A stretch of 64,000 bases of DNA from Christiangramia fulva (lineage in GTDB: Bacteria; Bacteroidota; Bacteroidia; Flavobacteriales; Flavobacteriaceae), in assembly GCF_003024155.1 (NCBI RefSeq), contig NZ_CP028136.1, positions 434,001-498,000 of the forward strand, given 5' to 3'. Position 1 is the stretch's first letter, and every line of letters begins with the position of its first letter. A program made the position numbers and the translations under genes. Positions 47,970-55,127 of this stretch are shown here, in pieces. Under the pieces are notes generated by a model. The model was not told where the DNA came from and ran no database searches. It saw only the letters and a list, made by a program, of their open reading frames with translations.

Positions 47970-48044
47970 TGAGTGATACTGGATTCGAACCAGTGACCCC
48001 TACCCTGTCAAGGTAGTGCTCTGAACCAACTGAGCTAATCACTC
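47970..48044 (-). tRNA. tRNA-Val (anticodon GAC)
   Basis: The minus strand folds as a cloverleaf: acceptor GAGTGAT/ATCACTC, D arm with TTAGCTCAGTTGGTT, anticodon stem CTACC/GGTAG with loop TTGACAG (anticodon GAC), variable loop GGGGTC, and T arm CTGGTTCGAATCCAG. The discriminator base is A. The GAC anticodon reads GUC/GUU valine codons. Its terminator lies immediately downstream. Confidence 0.92.
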
Positions 48045-48116
48045 ATTCACCCGGCAAATATATTAAAAAAGGTTTCGCCTGTTTAAAATTTTAGAAACAA
48101 AAGCAAAATCCTTTTA

Positions 48117-49931
48117 TTAATTAGCAACCAGTGGTTGATCTTCCAATTTCACCTGTATAAGCTTAATATTCTCTTCCGCTTTTTCTATTGCTTTCTTAAA
48201 AGTATCAGCTTTCTCAATCAATCCGTTCATTGCTAATTCCTTGTAATGTGCGATTCCTGTTAAAAGGTTTCCGCAATAATTTTTCCAATCACGAATTGTG
48301 CGACTCGTAGGTTCGGAAATTTCAATTAGCTGCTCTTTCAGAAAATCGAGATATAATTCAAGTTCTTTGATAAACATATGCGGCCTGTTGCCCTGGGTCA
48401 AATGATTTTCACGTCCGTAGATATGATCAACCATCTGTTTCAAACTTAGAAGTTTTGAAAAATTCACAATGTTAGGCCCCGGACAAATGGTTACCGCCTG
48501 CTGCTTCGGAAGAAAAGGTACATTATACAAATGTGGCGCAGCATTACTGAGCCCAACACAGAGGCATTCCTTTCCGGTTATTTTTTGATATTCCTTTTCA
48601 TATTCCTCAGAAGAAAGCTGGCTCTCTTCTAATTGTTTCAGTTTTTTTCGCTGGTATTGCTTAGAAGCTGTACAAATAGGTTTATCTGAAAATTCGGTAT
48701 TCGAGACCAGATATTTTTCGGTACAAGGGCTGCCTGGCTTTTCACTTTCCATCCGGTCCAGCCTTTCTTTTTCCCCACTGGTACCTTTCAGGTAATTAAA
48801 GGCAACGCCCAAAGGTGAAGCATTGCTTCGTACCACATCATTTTCTTTTGATTTAAGCAGGAGTTGAAGAGTTTTTTCATCAACCGTAGTTGCTTCGGGG
48901 CAAAGCAAAAATGGTGTTCCCCAGCCGGTACTGTCGACTTCATAATAATCATGCAAAAATTTATCTTCAGCTCCGGTACCTATTCCGCCCTGCACGGTAA
49001 TTTTGATAGGATGAGGCTCGTCAAAAACTTTTTTGCCTTTCTCTGCCACAGCAGAAGCATATAAATCGAAAAGGCTCGAAACCAGTTCTTCTTTTTTCTC
49101 TTTAAACTCTTTTAAAATGCTTCCCATGAGAATTCCCGGCGTCGCAAAAACATGTCCTCCACAATTCAGTCCCGATTCAATTCGAAATTCACTAACCCAA
49201 ATTCCCTTTTTTGCGAGATATTTTCCCTGGATCAAAGCAGAACGATAATCGCTAACCTTAATGACCACTCTTTTATTGAATTGGCCATAATCAACAGCAT
49301 CAAATTCGGTGAAATTCTCAAGATAATTATAGAGCCTGGGGTTCATTCCGGCAGAAAAAATAAGAGAAGAGTTTTTTAGATCGCTTTCGGCATAAGCTTT
49401 TAAAGCGGTAAGTGCATCTGAACCATTTTCTATAAGTGCTCCTTCCTTATCTAAATTATCCTTATCAACTTTGGTCATAATATTCACCTCAATGGCTCCC
49501 GGAATCATTTCATCTTTCAAAGATTTCGCTACCACCGCCTTCTCGTGCGGGTCACCTAAGGACATGAAATATTCATACTTTTTCTTCAGACCGCTGTTTG
49601 CCGGAAGCATTTCAAAATACTTCACCAGGTCTGATCCTAACTCGAAGGTTGAACTCTTAATTTTTTCAAATTCCGAATTAACCAGGCGTTGCATTAGATT
49701 TAAATAAGCCTTTATGCGCCTTACCCGGTAATTGGTTTCATGTTTTCCAATAGGAATATAGGGTTCCTCAATCTTTTTTAGATAATACCTCCGCATGGTT
49801 TCCAGCAGATTATCTTCTATTATGGAAATTGCTGAATTAATTCCGAAGGGACCTACTTTAATGGGTGTGTCTATAGAAAACGCCAGTCCCATCACGGGAA
49901 TGTGAAAGTTGTGAGCTGAAATTGCCTGCAT
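48117..49931 (-). CDS. Nitronate monooxygenase-like FMN barrel protein with cysteine-rich C-terminal part
   Basis: I do not know a named family for this 604-residue protein. Parts resemble the nitronate-monooxygenase (NPD) FMN barrel: an early MGLAFSIDTPIKVGP, GGHVFATPGILMGSIL, VQGGIGTGAEDKF (about residues 313-325) and GWGTPFLLCPEATTVD. The C-terminal third has cysteines at about 403, 420, 456, 458 and 484 (GSPCTEK, KPICTAS, KECLCVG, TICPGPN) that could bind a metal or Fe-S centre. It may be an FMN oxidoreductase; there is no signal peptide. It stands alone next to tRNA-Val at the edge of the core region. Confidence 0.5.
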   Translation of the reverse strand: MQAISAHNFHIPVMGLAFSIDTPIKVGPFGINSAISIIEDNLLETMRRYYLKKIEEPYIPIGKHETNYRVRRIKAYLNLMQRLVNSEFEKIKSSTFELGSDLVKYFEMLPANSGLKKKYEYFMSLGDPHEKAVVAKSLKDEMIPGAIEVNIMTKVDKDNLDKEGALIENGSDALTALKAYAESDLKNSSLIFSAGMNPRLYNYLENFTEFDAVDYGQFNKRVVIKVSDYRSALIQGKYLAKKGIWVSEFRIESGLNCGGHVFATPGILMGSILKEFKEKKEELVSSLFDLYASAVAEKGKKVFDEPHPIKITVQGGIGTGAEDKFLHDYYEVDSTGWGTPFLLCPEATTVDEKTLQLLLKSKENDVVRSNASPLGVAFNYLKGTSGEKERLDRMESEKPGSPCTEKYLVSNTEFSDKPICTASKQYQRKKLKQLEESQLSSEEYEKEYQKITGKECLCVGLSNAAPHLYNVPFLPKQQAVTICPGPNIVNFSKLLSLKQMVDHIYGRENHLTQGNRPHMFIKELELYLDFLKEQLIEISEPTSRTIRDWKNYCGNLLTGIAHYKELAMNGLIEKADTFKKAIEKAEENIKLIQVKLEDQPLVAN

Positions 49932-50040
49932 TCTTTTAGTCTTTAATCAGCAAATATGACCAACTGCAGGCTCAGATTATATGATAATGGTCATATCTAT
50001 CGGTTTTTTTTGCCAGGAGAGCTCTAGAATAATAAAACAC

Positions 50041-50070
50041 AAAAGGCTTCCAGAAATGGAAGCCTTTTTT
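50041..50070 (-). terminator. Terminator adjoining the tRNA remnant
   Basis: A 12-bp stem (AAAAGGCTTCCA/TGGAAGCCTTTT) closes on a GAAA loop, with T-runs on both sides. On the minus strand it lies 8-10 nt downstream of the tRNA 3'-end fragment, in the place where the terminator of the ancestral tRNA gene would be. Confidence 0.75.
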
Positions 50071-50078
50071 AAGTTCTG

Positions 50079-50103
50079 TGGGCGCGAAGGGATTCGAACC
50101 CAT
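50079..50103 (-). other. tRNA 3'-end fragment, candidate attachment site (att) of a genomic island
   Basis: The minus strand from 50103 to 50079 reads as the T arm and 3' acceptor strand of a tRNA: GGG, loop TTCGAAT, CCCTT, CGCGCCC and discriminator A. The identity stops inside the T stem; the D and anticodon arms and the matching 5' acceptor GGGCGCG are missing from the following 150 nt. A T-stem mismatch (T50:T64) marks the break. Such a half tRNA followed by accessory genes is what remains at one end when an element integrates in a tRNA gene. The full tRNA would be expected at the far end, beyond 64000. Confidence 0.6.
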
Positions 50104-50515
50104 CTCGCAACCCCTATATTTAAAGGGATGAAAAATCAATTCCTCAATTTGTTGACCGATTTGTAGACCATTTTTAGAAACCTTGACTTTCTAATATTTA
50201 AAAGTAGCAATTAAAATTAAATAACTTTAAATGAAATAAAGGAAACTTAAACCTCCGTTTGTCCTTCAACGTTTCCAGGTTAAATTTAAATGTACCTCGA
50301 ATAACCAGTGACAAAAAAATTCTAAATTAAAAATTCTGCACGCCGTCATAATTAATTTAGAAATGCCCAAAGCTTACATCCATATTGAATTTTATTTCTA
50401 CCTGGCATTTCTATTTTTTTATTCATTCAGTAAATAGAAAGAAGACAAATTAACCCGTTATTAACCGATTAGTTATAGAGTTGTAAGTCTGATTTTCAAA
50501 AATTCCAGCTTTTGA
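50104..50515. other. Gene-poor AT-rich stretch behind the island boundary
   Basis: No credible gene, tRNA or repeat could be found in this 412-bp segment; stop codons are dense in all frames and the short open frames are not protein-like. It separates the tRNA fragment from an orphan gene tail (50516-50701). Confidence 0.6.
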
Positions 50516-50701
50516 TCAAAGATATACTTCTCCTGTACTTTGTCCTGGTACGGGGGCAGGCCCACTCCGGAAGAATTAAGACAGGATTTTCGGGCTATCT
50601 CCAGGAAAATCAGGCCAGATTGGGATCTTTCAACTCCCTTTATAAAAGAAAAATGGAAACAAAATGAAAAACAGTATTTTTATCCTTATGGTGAAAAATA
50701 A
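50516..50701 (+). pseudogene. 3' tail of an unidentified gene (no start codon)
   Basis: The plus frame after the stop at 50513 is open for 61 codons with a protein-like composition: CTLSWYGGRPTPEELRQDF, RPDWDLSTPFIKEKW and QYFYPYGEK before the stop. There is no ATG, GTG or TTG in a useful position, so it looks like the C-terminal tail of a truncated gene. I cannot name the family. Its place at the island boundary suggests loss of the remainder by recombination. Confidence 0.4.
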
Positions 50702-50708
50702 TTAAGTC

Positions 50709-51671
50709 CTAATTTAAGACCACTTTCATTTTTTCTAAAGCCTCCCTCAAGCCTTTTGCAAGTTGTTCTGGCTCCCCTACCGCCCAAAAATGCATATAAA
50801 ACAGTCTTGGCTCCTCATGTAGCATATGATTATGAAGAGCTGTGATTTCAATATTATTTTTAGAAAGGGTAGCAATAACGTCATTCACTTCGTTTTCTTT
50901 CATTACAAAATCACCAGTGATGGCCGCGGTTTGCTCATCAAGACCTTGAAAGCCTATGGAAGTAGCAATACCATAAGTTTTAGGTAAGGTTAAATGTTCC
51001 ATTTTGATGGTTTCCTTTCTTGGGAAAGTAAATTTAATAACATCTTTATTCTCTGTACCTTCACCCAGTATACTCTTTACTGATGACCAATTGAAATTTT
51101 TGCTGACTTTTTTCACCTCTTCGTCCTTGTCTTCTTTTTTTGTTAATGGTGTTGCTGTTAACTCAAAAGCACTTTTCATTTTCTTTGAAAGTTCTATCGC
51201 ATTACCGGTCCCTGCAAAATGCATATAAATTAAACGCGGTTTTTCTCGTAATAAATGATTATGAACAGCCGTGATATTGATACCATTCTTTTTAAGATAA
51301 GGAAGGACTTTTGATATTTCGGAATCTAACAAAACCATATCACCCATAATTCGAGAACCATTTTCAACTGGCAAATAAGCGATCCAGGAAGTATAAGCAA
51401 GTGCAGGGACCACAGGAATATCATCTAGTTTAAGTTTTATATCTGTGCGCGGAAAAGTGATTTTATAAAATCCATCTTTATCATTTAACTCTTTTTTCCA
51501 AAAACTATTGAGACTATCCACCGGAAAATCACTAATTCTCTTCGAGCTGGAAGTAGGAGATTCAAAATTTTCTTCTTTACTAATTTTCTGTTCTGATCTT
51601 TTTTCAACAGAATGGTCGTCACATGAATTAAAAAGCAACACCAAAAAACTAACCACCAATATTCTTTTCAT
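50709..51671 (-). CDS. Lipoprotein with two DUF1259 domains
   Basis: The 320-residue product has a lipoprotein leader ending FNSC (Cys17 from the ATG at 51671). Two repeats follow, each with the DUF1259 signature: AVHNHLLREKPRLIYMHFAGTG (about 140-160) and ALHNHMLHEEPRLFYMHFWAVG (about 277-297), with an AxTGD or IMGDMVL strand before each. The HNH and MHF pattern may bind metal. Function is unknown; DUF1259 proteins are found next to metal-handling genes in some bacteria. It lies just inside the island and has its own unit. Confidence 0.8.
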   Translation of the reverse strand: MKRILVVSFLVLLFNSCDDHSVEKRSEQKISKEENFESPTSSSKRISDFPVDSLNSFWKKELNDKDGFYKITFPRTDIKLKLDDIPVVPALAYTSWIAYLPVENGSRIMGDMVLLDSEISKVLPYLKKNGINITAVHNHLLREKPRLIYMHFAGTGNAIELSKKMKSAFELTATPLTKKEDKDEEVKKVSKNFNWSSVKSILGEGTENKDVIKFTFPRKETIKMEHLTLPKTYGIATSIGFQGLDEQTAAITGDFVMKENEVNDVIATLSKNNIEITALHNHMLHEEPRLFYMHFWAVGEPEQLAKGLREALEKMKVVLN

Positions 51672-51733
51672 TTTCAACAATTTAAAAACAGGATTAATTT
51701 ACGAAAAATTAGGCGCTGTTTCTTATTCCAGTC

Positions 51734-52321
51734 TCAAAAGGGAATGTAGCTATACAAGAATCCCAGGACAACACCAAAAATTATATGACCTATAAGACTT
51801 CCAACAGGTGTCATTTTTCCAAAATTTGTTGCCGCTATTCCAGGATCCTCCTGATGACCTTTTTTTATGGCGGGATGAACCGCACTCAAGGTTGACATCA
51901 TTAATAAGGCTAATATCCAAAGAATGATTCCCCAAGCCAAGCCCGTAAGCCAGTTAGCATCAACAGAAAATAAAACTGTGCCATATGCCCAGGAAATACC
52001 TAATAGGGCACCATTCATTAAATGGATTGCCATACCCAGTTGGCGGGAAGATTTAGAATGTGGTGGCATAAAAAAACTACCAAGCAAATCCAGGAGATCC
52101 ATACGGGTCATACCCATCTTTTTTCCCATTATTGTGACAAGAGTAAAAATTATTGTGGCTGCTATTCCCCAAATAATTGCAGCACCCCAGTTAATGCTGT
52201 CGAAACCAAGGGCAAATATCCCCCATACAGCAATGATCGCTGGTATTCCCATACTAACCATAAAACCTGCTACTTCTAAAAATTTAGAATTTGAAGATTC
52301 CTTATAATTAAATGTTTCCAT
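51734..52321 (-). CDS. Integral membrane protein of unknown function
   Basis: The 195-residue protein has about five hydrophobic segments (for example VAGFMVSMGIPAIIAVWGIF, AIIWGIAATIIFTLVTIMG, AIHLMNGALLGISWAYGTVL, LTGLAWGIILWILALLMMS, GSLIGHIIFGVVLGFLYSY) and a short cytoplasmic loop with MPPHSKSSRQLG. No family recognised. It precedes the DUF1259 gene on the same strand with a gap of 62 bp, and faces the Crp/Fnr gene. Confidence 0.65.
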   Translation of the reverse strand: METFNYKESSNSKFLEVAGFMVSMGIPAIIAVWGIFALGFDSINWGAAIIWGIAATIIFTLVTIMGKKMGMTRMDLLDLLGSFFMPPHSKSSRQLGMAIHLMNGALLGISWAYGTVLFSVDANWLTGLAWGIILWILALLMMSTLSAVHPAIKKGHQEDPGIAATNFGKMTPVGSLIGHIIFGVVLGFLYSYIPF

Positions 52322-52557
52322 AATTTTAATTTTTATTTCTTGATCTCTCTGATATTTAAAAGTCCGAATACCTGTAAACTTTTAATGTCATTTTTTTGAC
52401 CTTTCAAAGGTTTTATAAAAACTTTAAAGTTTTATTTTTTGAAGAATTTCTGCTAGATGTATCTAAATTAGTTTTTTTACCATTCCTTTAAGAAAATGAA
52501 AGTTTTCTTCAATTAAACTTTAAATAACCTAACGCCTCCCAATAAAAATTCAACAAC
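52322..52557. promoter_or_regulatory. Intergenic regulatory region with three palindromes
   Basis: Between the membrane protein gene and the Crp/Fnr gene lie TGTCA-N6-TGACC (52386-52401), CCTTTCAAAGG (52400-52410) and a perfect 16-bp palindrome AAAACTTTAAAGTTTT (52418-52433). The first has the half-site spacing of Crp/Fnr dimers (arms GTCA/TGAC). No gene is present. It may control both divergent genes. Confidence 0.45.
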
Positions 52558-52599
52558 ATGAAGGAGCATTCTAAAATCTGGTACCTGGAAAATTTTTAA
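52558..52599 (+). pseudogene. Detached N-terminal segment of the Crp/Fnr gene
   Basis: Codons from ATG 52558 give MKEHSKIWYLENF and then a stop (TAA, 52597-52599). Dropping one T from the T run at 52593-52597 would restore a single frame continuing NFFSELNDKQRSFICKN into the Crp/Fnr gene at 52655, which matches the usual Crp N-terminus. It is listed as a separate piece because the sequence as given is frameshifted. Confidence 0.6.
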
Positions 52600-52654
52600 T
52601 TTTTTTTCAGAATTAAACGATAAGCAAAGAAGCTTTATTTGTAAGAACACGGTA

Positions 52655-53245
52655 ATGAAAACCATTGGCAAAGATGAAACGGTATACTTCCAGTCAAGTC
52701 CTGCAAACAGCGTATACTTTCTTAAAAAGGGAAAAATAAAGATCTCTCATTGTAGCCCGGAAGGAAAAGAGTTTTTAGTCAGCATTCTAGAACCGGGGGA
52801 AATTTTCGGCGAATCCTTCCTAAATCCATCAAATTTCAGAAAAGATGCGGCTATTGCTGAAGAGGAAGCTACTTTTTGCGTAATGAGCAGTAGTAATATG
52901 AAAAAACTTCTGCTAATGGTTCCTGAGCTGAATTTAAAATTCACCCAACTCATTGAAAGCCGACTAGAGAAATTACAAAAACGGCTTGAAGATGTTTCCT
53001 TGAAAAGCAACAGGGAACGAATTTTAGAATTTCTTAAAGAATCGGCGCTTCCCATGGCCGAAAGATTCGGTAAGAAACTTGTCATTAATAATAACCTTAC
53101 TCACGACAAAATTGCCCAGCTGACTTCTACTAACAGGCAGGAAGTCTCAAGTGTTTTCAGCTCCTTAAAGAAAGAGGGAATCATAGATTATGACAGGAAA
53201 GAAATTCATGTTAAAGACCTTGAAAGGCTATTGCAACTTACCTAA
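52655..53245 (+). CDS. Crp/Fnr family transcriptional regulator, apparently frameshifted near its start
   Basis: The 196 residues contain the cyclic-nucleotide-binding-like domain (SVYFLKKGKIKISHCSPEGKEFLVSILEPGEIFGE, residues 20-54) and a C-terminal winged helix (LTHDKIAQLTSTNRQEVSSVFSSLKKEGIIDYDRKEIHV, about 147-185). The first strand of the sensor domain is missing from this start, but it lies upstream (52558-52654) in another frame split by a T run, so the intact protein would be about 229 residues. No Fe-S cysteine cluster for Fnr is present. It ends 18 bp into the convergent CsoR-like gene. The effector is unknown. Confidence 0.8.
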   Translation: MKTIGKDETVYFQSSPANSVYFLKKGKIKISHCSPEGKEFLVSILEPGEIFGESFLNPSNFRKDAAIAEEEATFCVMSSSNMKKLLLMVPELNLKFTQLIESRLEKLQKRLEDVSLKSNRERILEFLKESALPMAERFGKKLVINNNLTHDKIAQLTSTNRQEVSSVFSSLKKEGIIDYDRKEIHVKDLERLLQLT

Positions 53246-53452
53246 TTCTTTATCTATAGCGCGTGTTTTTCTATAGGTTTCGTCCAATAAAAGGAAGTGT
53301 GCTTTATCCAATCCTTTTTGAGCAGCTTTAAACTGAATTAGGAGCTTGTCGGGATCTGTATCTTTCTCAAGCATTTTTATGAGTCCGCTTATTTGCCCAT
53401 TTATACTTTGTAGCCGGGTCTTTATGTCTTTACTTAAATCTCTTGGAATCAT
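53228..53452 (-). CDS. CsoR/RcnR-like (DUF156) metal-sensing repressor, ligand residues atypical
   Basis: The 74-residue protein has the all-alpha DUF156 core: MIPRDLSKDIKTRLQSINGQISGLIKMLEKDTD, then AAQKGLDKAHFLLLDETYRK. Canonical CsoR uses Cys-x24-His-x3-Cys; here only His (in KAH) remains, the first Cys position reads TDPDK and the second is Asp/Glu (DET). The DNA-binding Arg/Lys-rich N-terminus is kept. The start at 53452 matches the usual MIP opening; an in-frame ATG at 53485 would add 11 residues. It is the last gene of the metal operon. It may sense a different ligand or have lost metal response. Confidence 0.7.
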   Translation of the reverse strand: MIPRDLSKDIKTRLQSINGQISGLIKMLEKDTDPDKLLIQFKAAQKGLDKAHFLLLDETYRKTRAIDKELGKLQ

Positions 53453-53516
53453 ATTCTTGTTATTTTTCACAAGATACTCTAGCAATAAGGGTGTTCACTG
53501 GATTTTTTACAAATTT

Positions 53517-53723
53517 TTAACAGCACCCCGAACCGTCCTGTATTGGTGGGCAGGCTACTGAGCCATAGGAACAGAATACACAGCAATCTCCTTCTTTAGG
53601 TTTTAATACCTCTTTACAATTTTCACACTCATAAAAAAACTGACAGGCAGTGGTGGGCATTGTTTCTTCCTTTCTGTAATTACAATGTGGGCAGCTTATT
53701 TCGGACTTTAATTCTACTTTCAT
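53517..53723 (-). CDS. GDCCVxC domain protein
   Basis: The 68-residue protein is rich in cysteine (12 Cys) and carries GDCCVFC (about residues 45-51) that names the family, CPHC near the N-terminus (Cys11/Cys14), a zinc-ribbon-like CENC, and a CC end. Such proteins go with bacterial mercury-resistance operons and are thought to bind soft metals. It lies 10 bp after the flavoprotein gene in the five-gene metal operon. Confidence 0.88.
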   Translation of the reverse strand: MKVELKSEISCPHCNYRKEETMPTTACQFFYECENCKEVLKPKEGDCCVFCSYGSVACPPIQDGSGCC

Positions 53724-53733
53724 CTTTTTGTTA

Positions 53734-55080
53734 TTAAACCATATGTGGAATATCAGAAGCCATAGTCGGATAGGTGTAGATCATTTTTTTTAATTCAGCA
53801 ACTTTGATTCCAGTCTTTATAGCGATAGCAAATATATTTATGATCTCTTCGGCATTGGGACCAATGATATGAGCACCTAAAAGACTGTTGGTATTTTTAT
53901 CAATAATTGTTTTAAATGCATACTGTTTAACATTTAACCTCTTGGCATTGAACCAGTTTTCGGCCGATTGATAATTTACCTTATATTGGACTTCTTTATT
54001 TCTGGCCTGTTCTTCGGTAAGACCTACACCCGTGAGCACAGGCAGTGTAAATACAACCGATGGTGTAGGAGGATAATTCACCTCTTTTTTATTTCCTTTA
54101 ATGATATTTGAGGCCACGATGTGCCCTTCCATAACCGCTATGGGTGTTAACGGAAGCCCATTCGTATCGGCTGAATCTCCTGCGGCATATATTTTTTTAT
54201 TCGTGGTGTTTTGCAAAAAGCTGTTTACTTCAATTCCTTTTTCGGAATAAGCGATATTTGCTTTCACCAGGTCAAGGTCAAAAATAGCAGGGGGTCTTCC
54301 TGCCGAATTGAATACAGCCTCGACTTTGAATTCTGACATTGTTTCGCCTGATTTGCCGCTTACTAAATAATCATCATTTTTCTTTTCTATTTTCAGAACC
54401 TCTGTTTCTAATATAAGCTCAATTCCCAGGTCTCTAGTGGCATCAATCAGATGTTTGACAATGTCCTGCTCGAAATTCTTCAGAGGATGTTTTCCGCGGT
54501 GAACAATAGTAACTTTTGAACCACAACGGGCTGCGATATGGGCAAATTCAAAAGCTATATAACCGCCTCCAATAAAAAGCATTGAGCCTGGCAGATCCTT
54601 CATATTCAAAAATTCTGTGCTGGAGAGGGCGAAATGTCCGCCTTCAAAAGTCAATTCTCTGGGTTTGGCTCCAGTGGCAATAACAAAATTATTGGCTGTT
54701 ATGTGATCTTTTCCAAGCTGAAGTGTATTTTCTGATATAAATTTTACCGCGGTATGATAAGTATCGATGCCATTTTGCTTATATCCCTTTTCAATCTTTG
54801 GAGGCATGTCATTTACAAAAGATTGCTTAAATGCCATAATATCTTTCCAGTTAACCTGGGGTACAGTATCTATTCCAATTCCCTTGAGTCTATGAGCGAA
54901 ATCACGGACTTCGGTAGCTCCTATAATAACCTTTTTTGGATCACAACCCCGGAGGGCACAGGTACCGCCGTAGGCTAATTCATCAGTAATCCCAACTTTC
55001 AGTCCGCCTGCAGCACATTTATTGGCGACCGTCATTCCCGCCATTCCTGATCCTATTACAAAAACATCATATTTTTTCAT
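53734..55080 (-). CDS. MerA-like pyridine nucleotide-disulfide oxidoreductase
   Basis: The 448-residue flavoprotein has the FAD loop VIGSGMAGMTVA (about 8-19), redox pair in GGTCALRGCDPKKV (Cys41, Cys46), the NAD(P) motif FIGGGYIAFEFA and the FAD-binding AAGDSADTNG. It resembles mercuric reductase and glutathione reductase but lacks two MerA marks: the C-terminal vicinal Cys pair and the N-terminal HMA domain. The end reads YPTMASDIPHM in place of the His-Glu pair seen in lipoamide dehydrogenases. An ATG at 55080 is preferred; the frame opens at 55119. Substrate uncertain: Hg(II), other thiol-bound metals or a small disulfide. Confidence 0.82.
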   Translation of the reverse strand: MKKYDVFVIGSGMAGMTVANKCAAGGLKVGITDELAYGGTCALRGCDPKKVIIGATEVRDFAHRLKGIGIDTVPQVNWKDIMAFKQSFVNDMPPKIEKGYKQNGIDTYHTAVKFISENTLQLGKDHITANNFVIATGAKPRELTFEGGHFALSSTEFLNMKDLPGSMLFIGGGYIAFEFAHIAARCGSKVTIVHRGKHPLKNFEQDIVKHLIDATRDLGIELILETEVLKIEKKNDDYLVSGKSGETMSEFKVEAVFNSAGRPPAIFDLDLVKANIAYSEKGIEVNSFLQNTTNKKIYAAGDSADTNGLPLTPIAVMEGHIVASNIIKGNKKEVNYPPTPSVVFTLPVLTGVGLTEEQARNKEVQYKVNYQSAENWFNAKRLNVKQYAFKTIIDKNTNSLLGAHIIGPNAEEIINIFAIAIKTGIKVAELKKMIYTYPTMASDIPHMV

Positions 55081-55127
55081 ATATAATCTTTTAATCAAGT
55101 TCTTAAATATAAAAGGCAAAAAAAGGA

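Noticed and set aside
49981..50166. Open frame with GREGIRTHL
   Set aside because: This is the usual spurious translation across the antisense of a tRNA 3' end; the DNA is explained by the tRNA fragment at 50079-50103.
52558..52655. Programmed +1 or -1 frameshift in the Crp/Fnr gene
   Set aside because: No known slippery heptamer with a stimulatory structure; a homopolymer length change is the simpler explanation.
53734..55080. Calling the flavoprotein mercuric reductase MerA
   Set aside because: The C-terminal vicinal Cys pair and the HMA domain are missing, so only MerA-like is justified.
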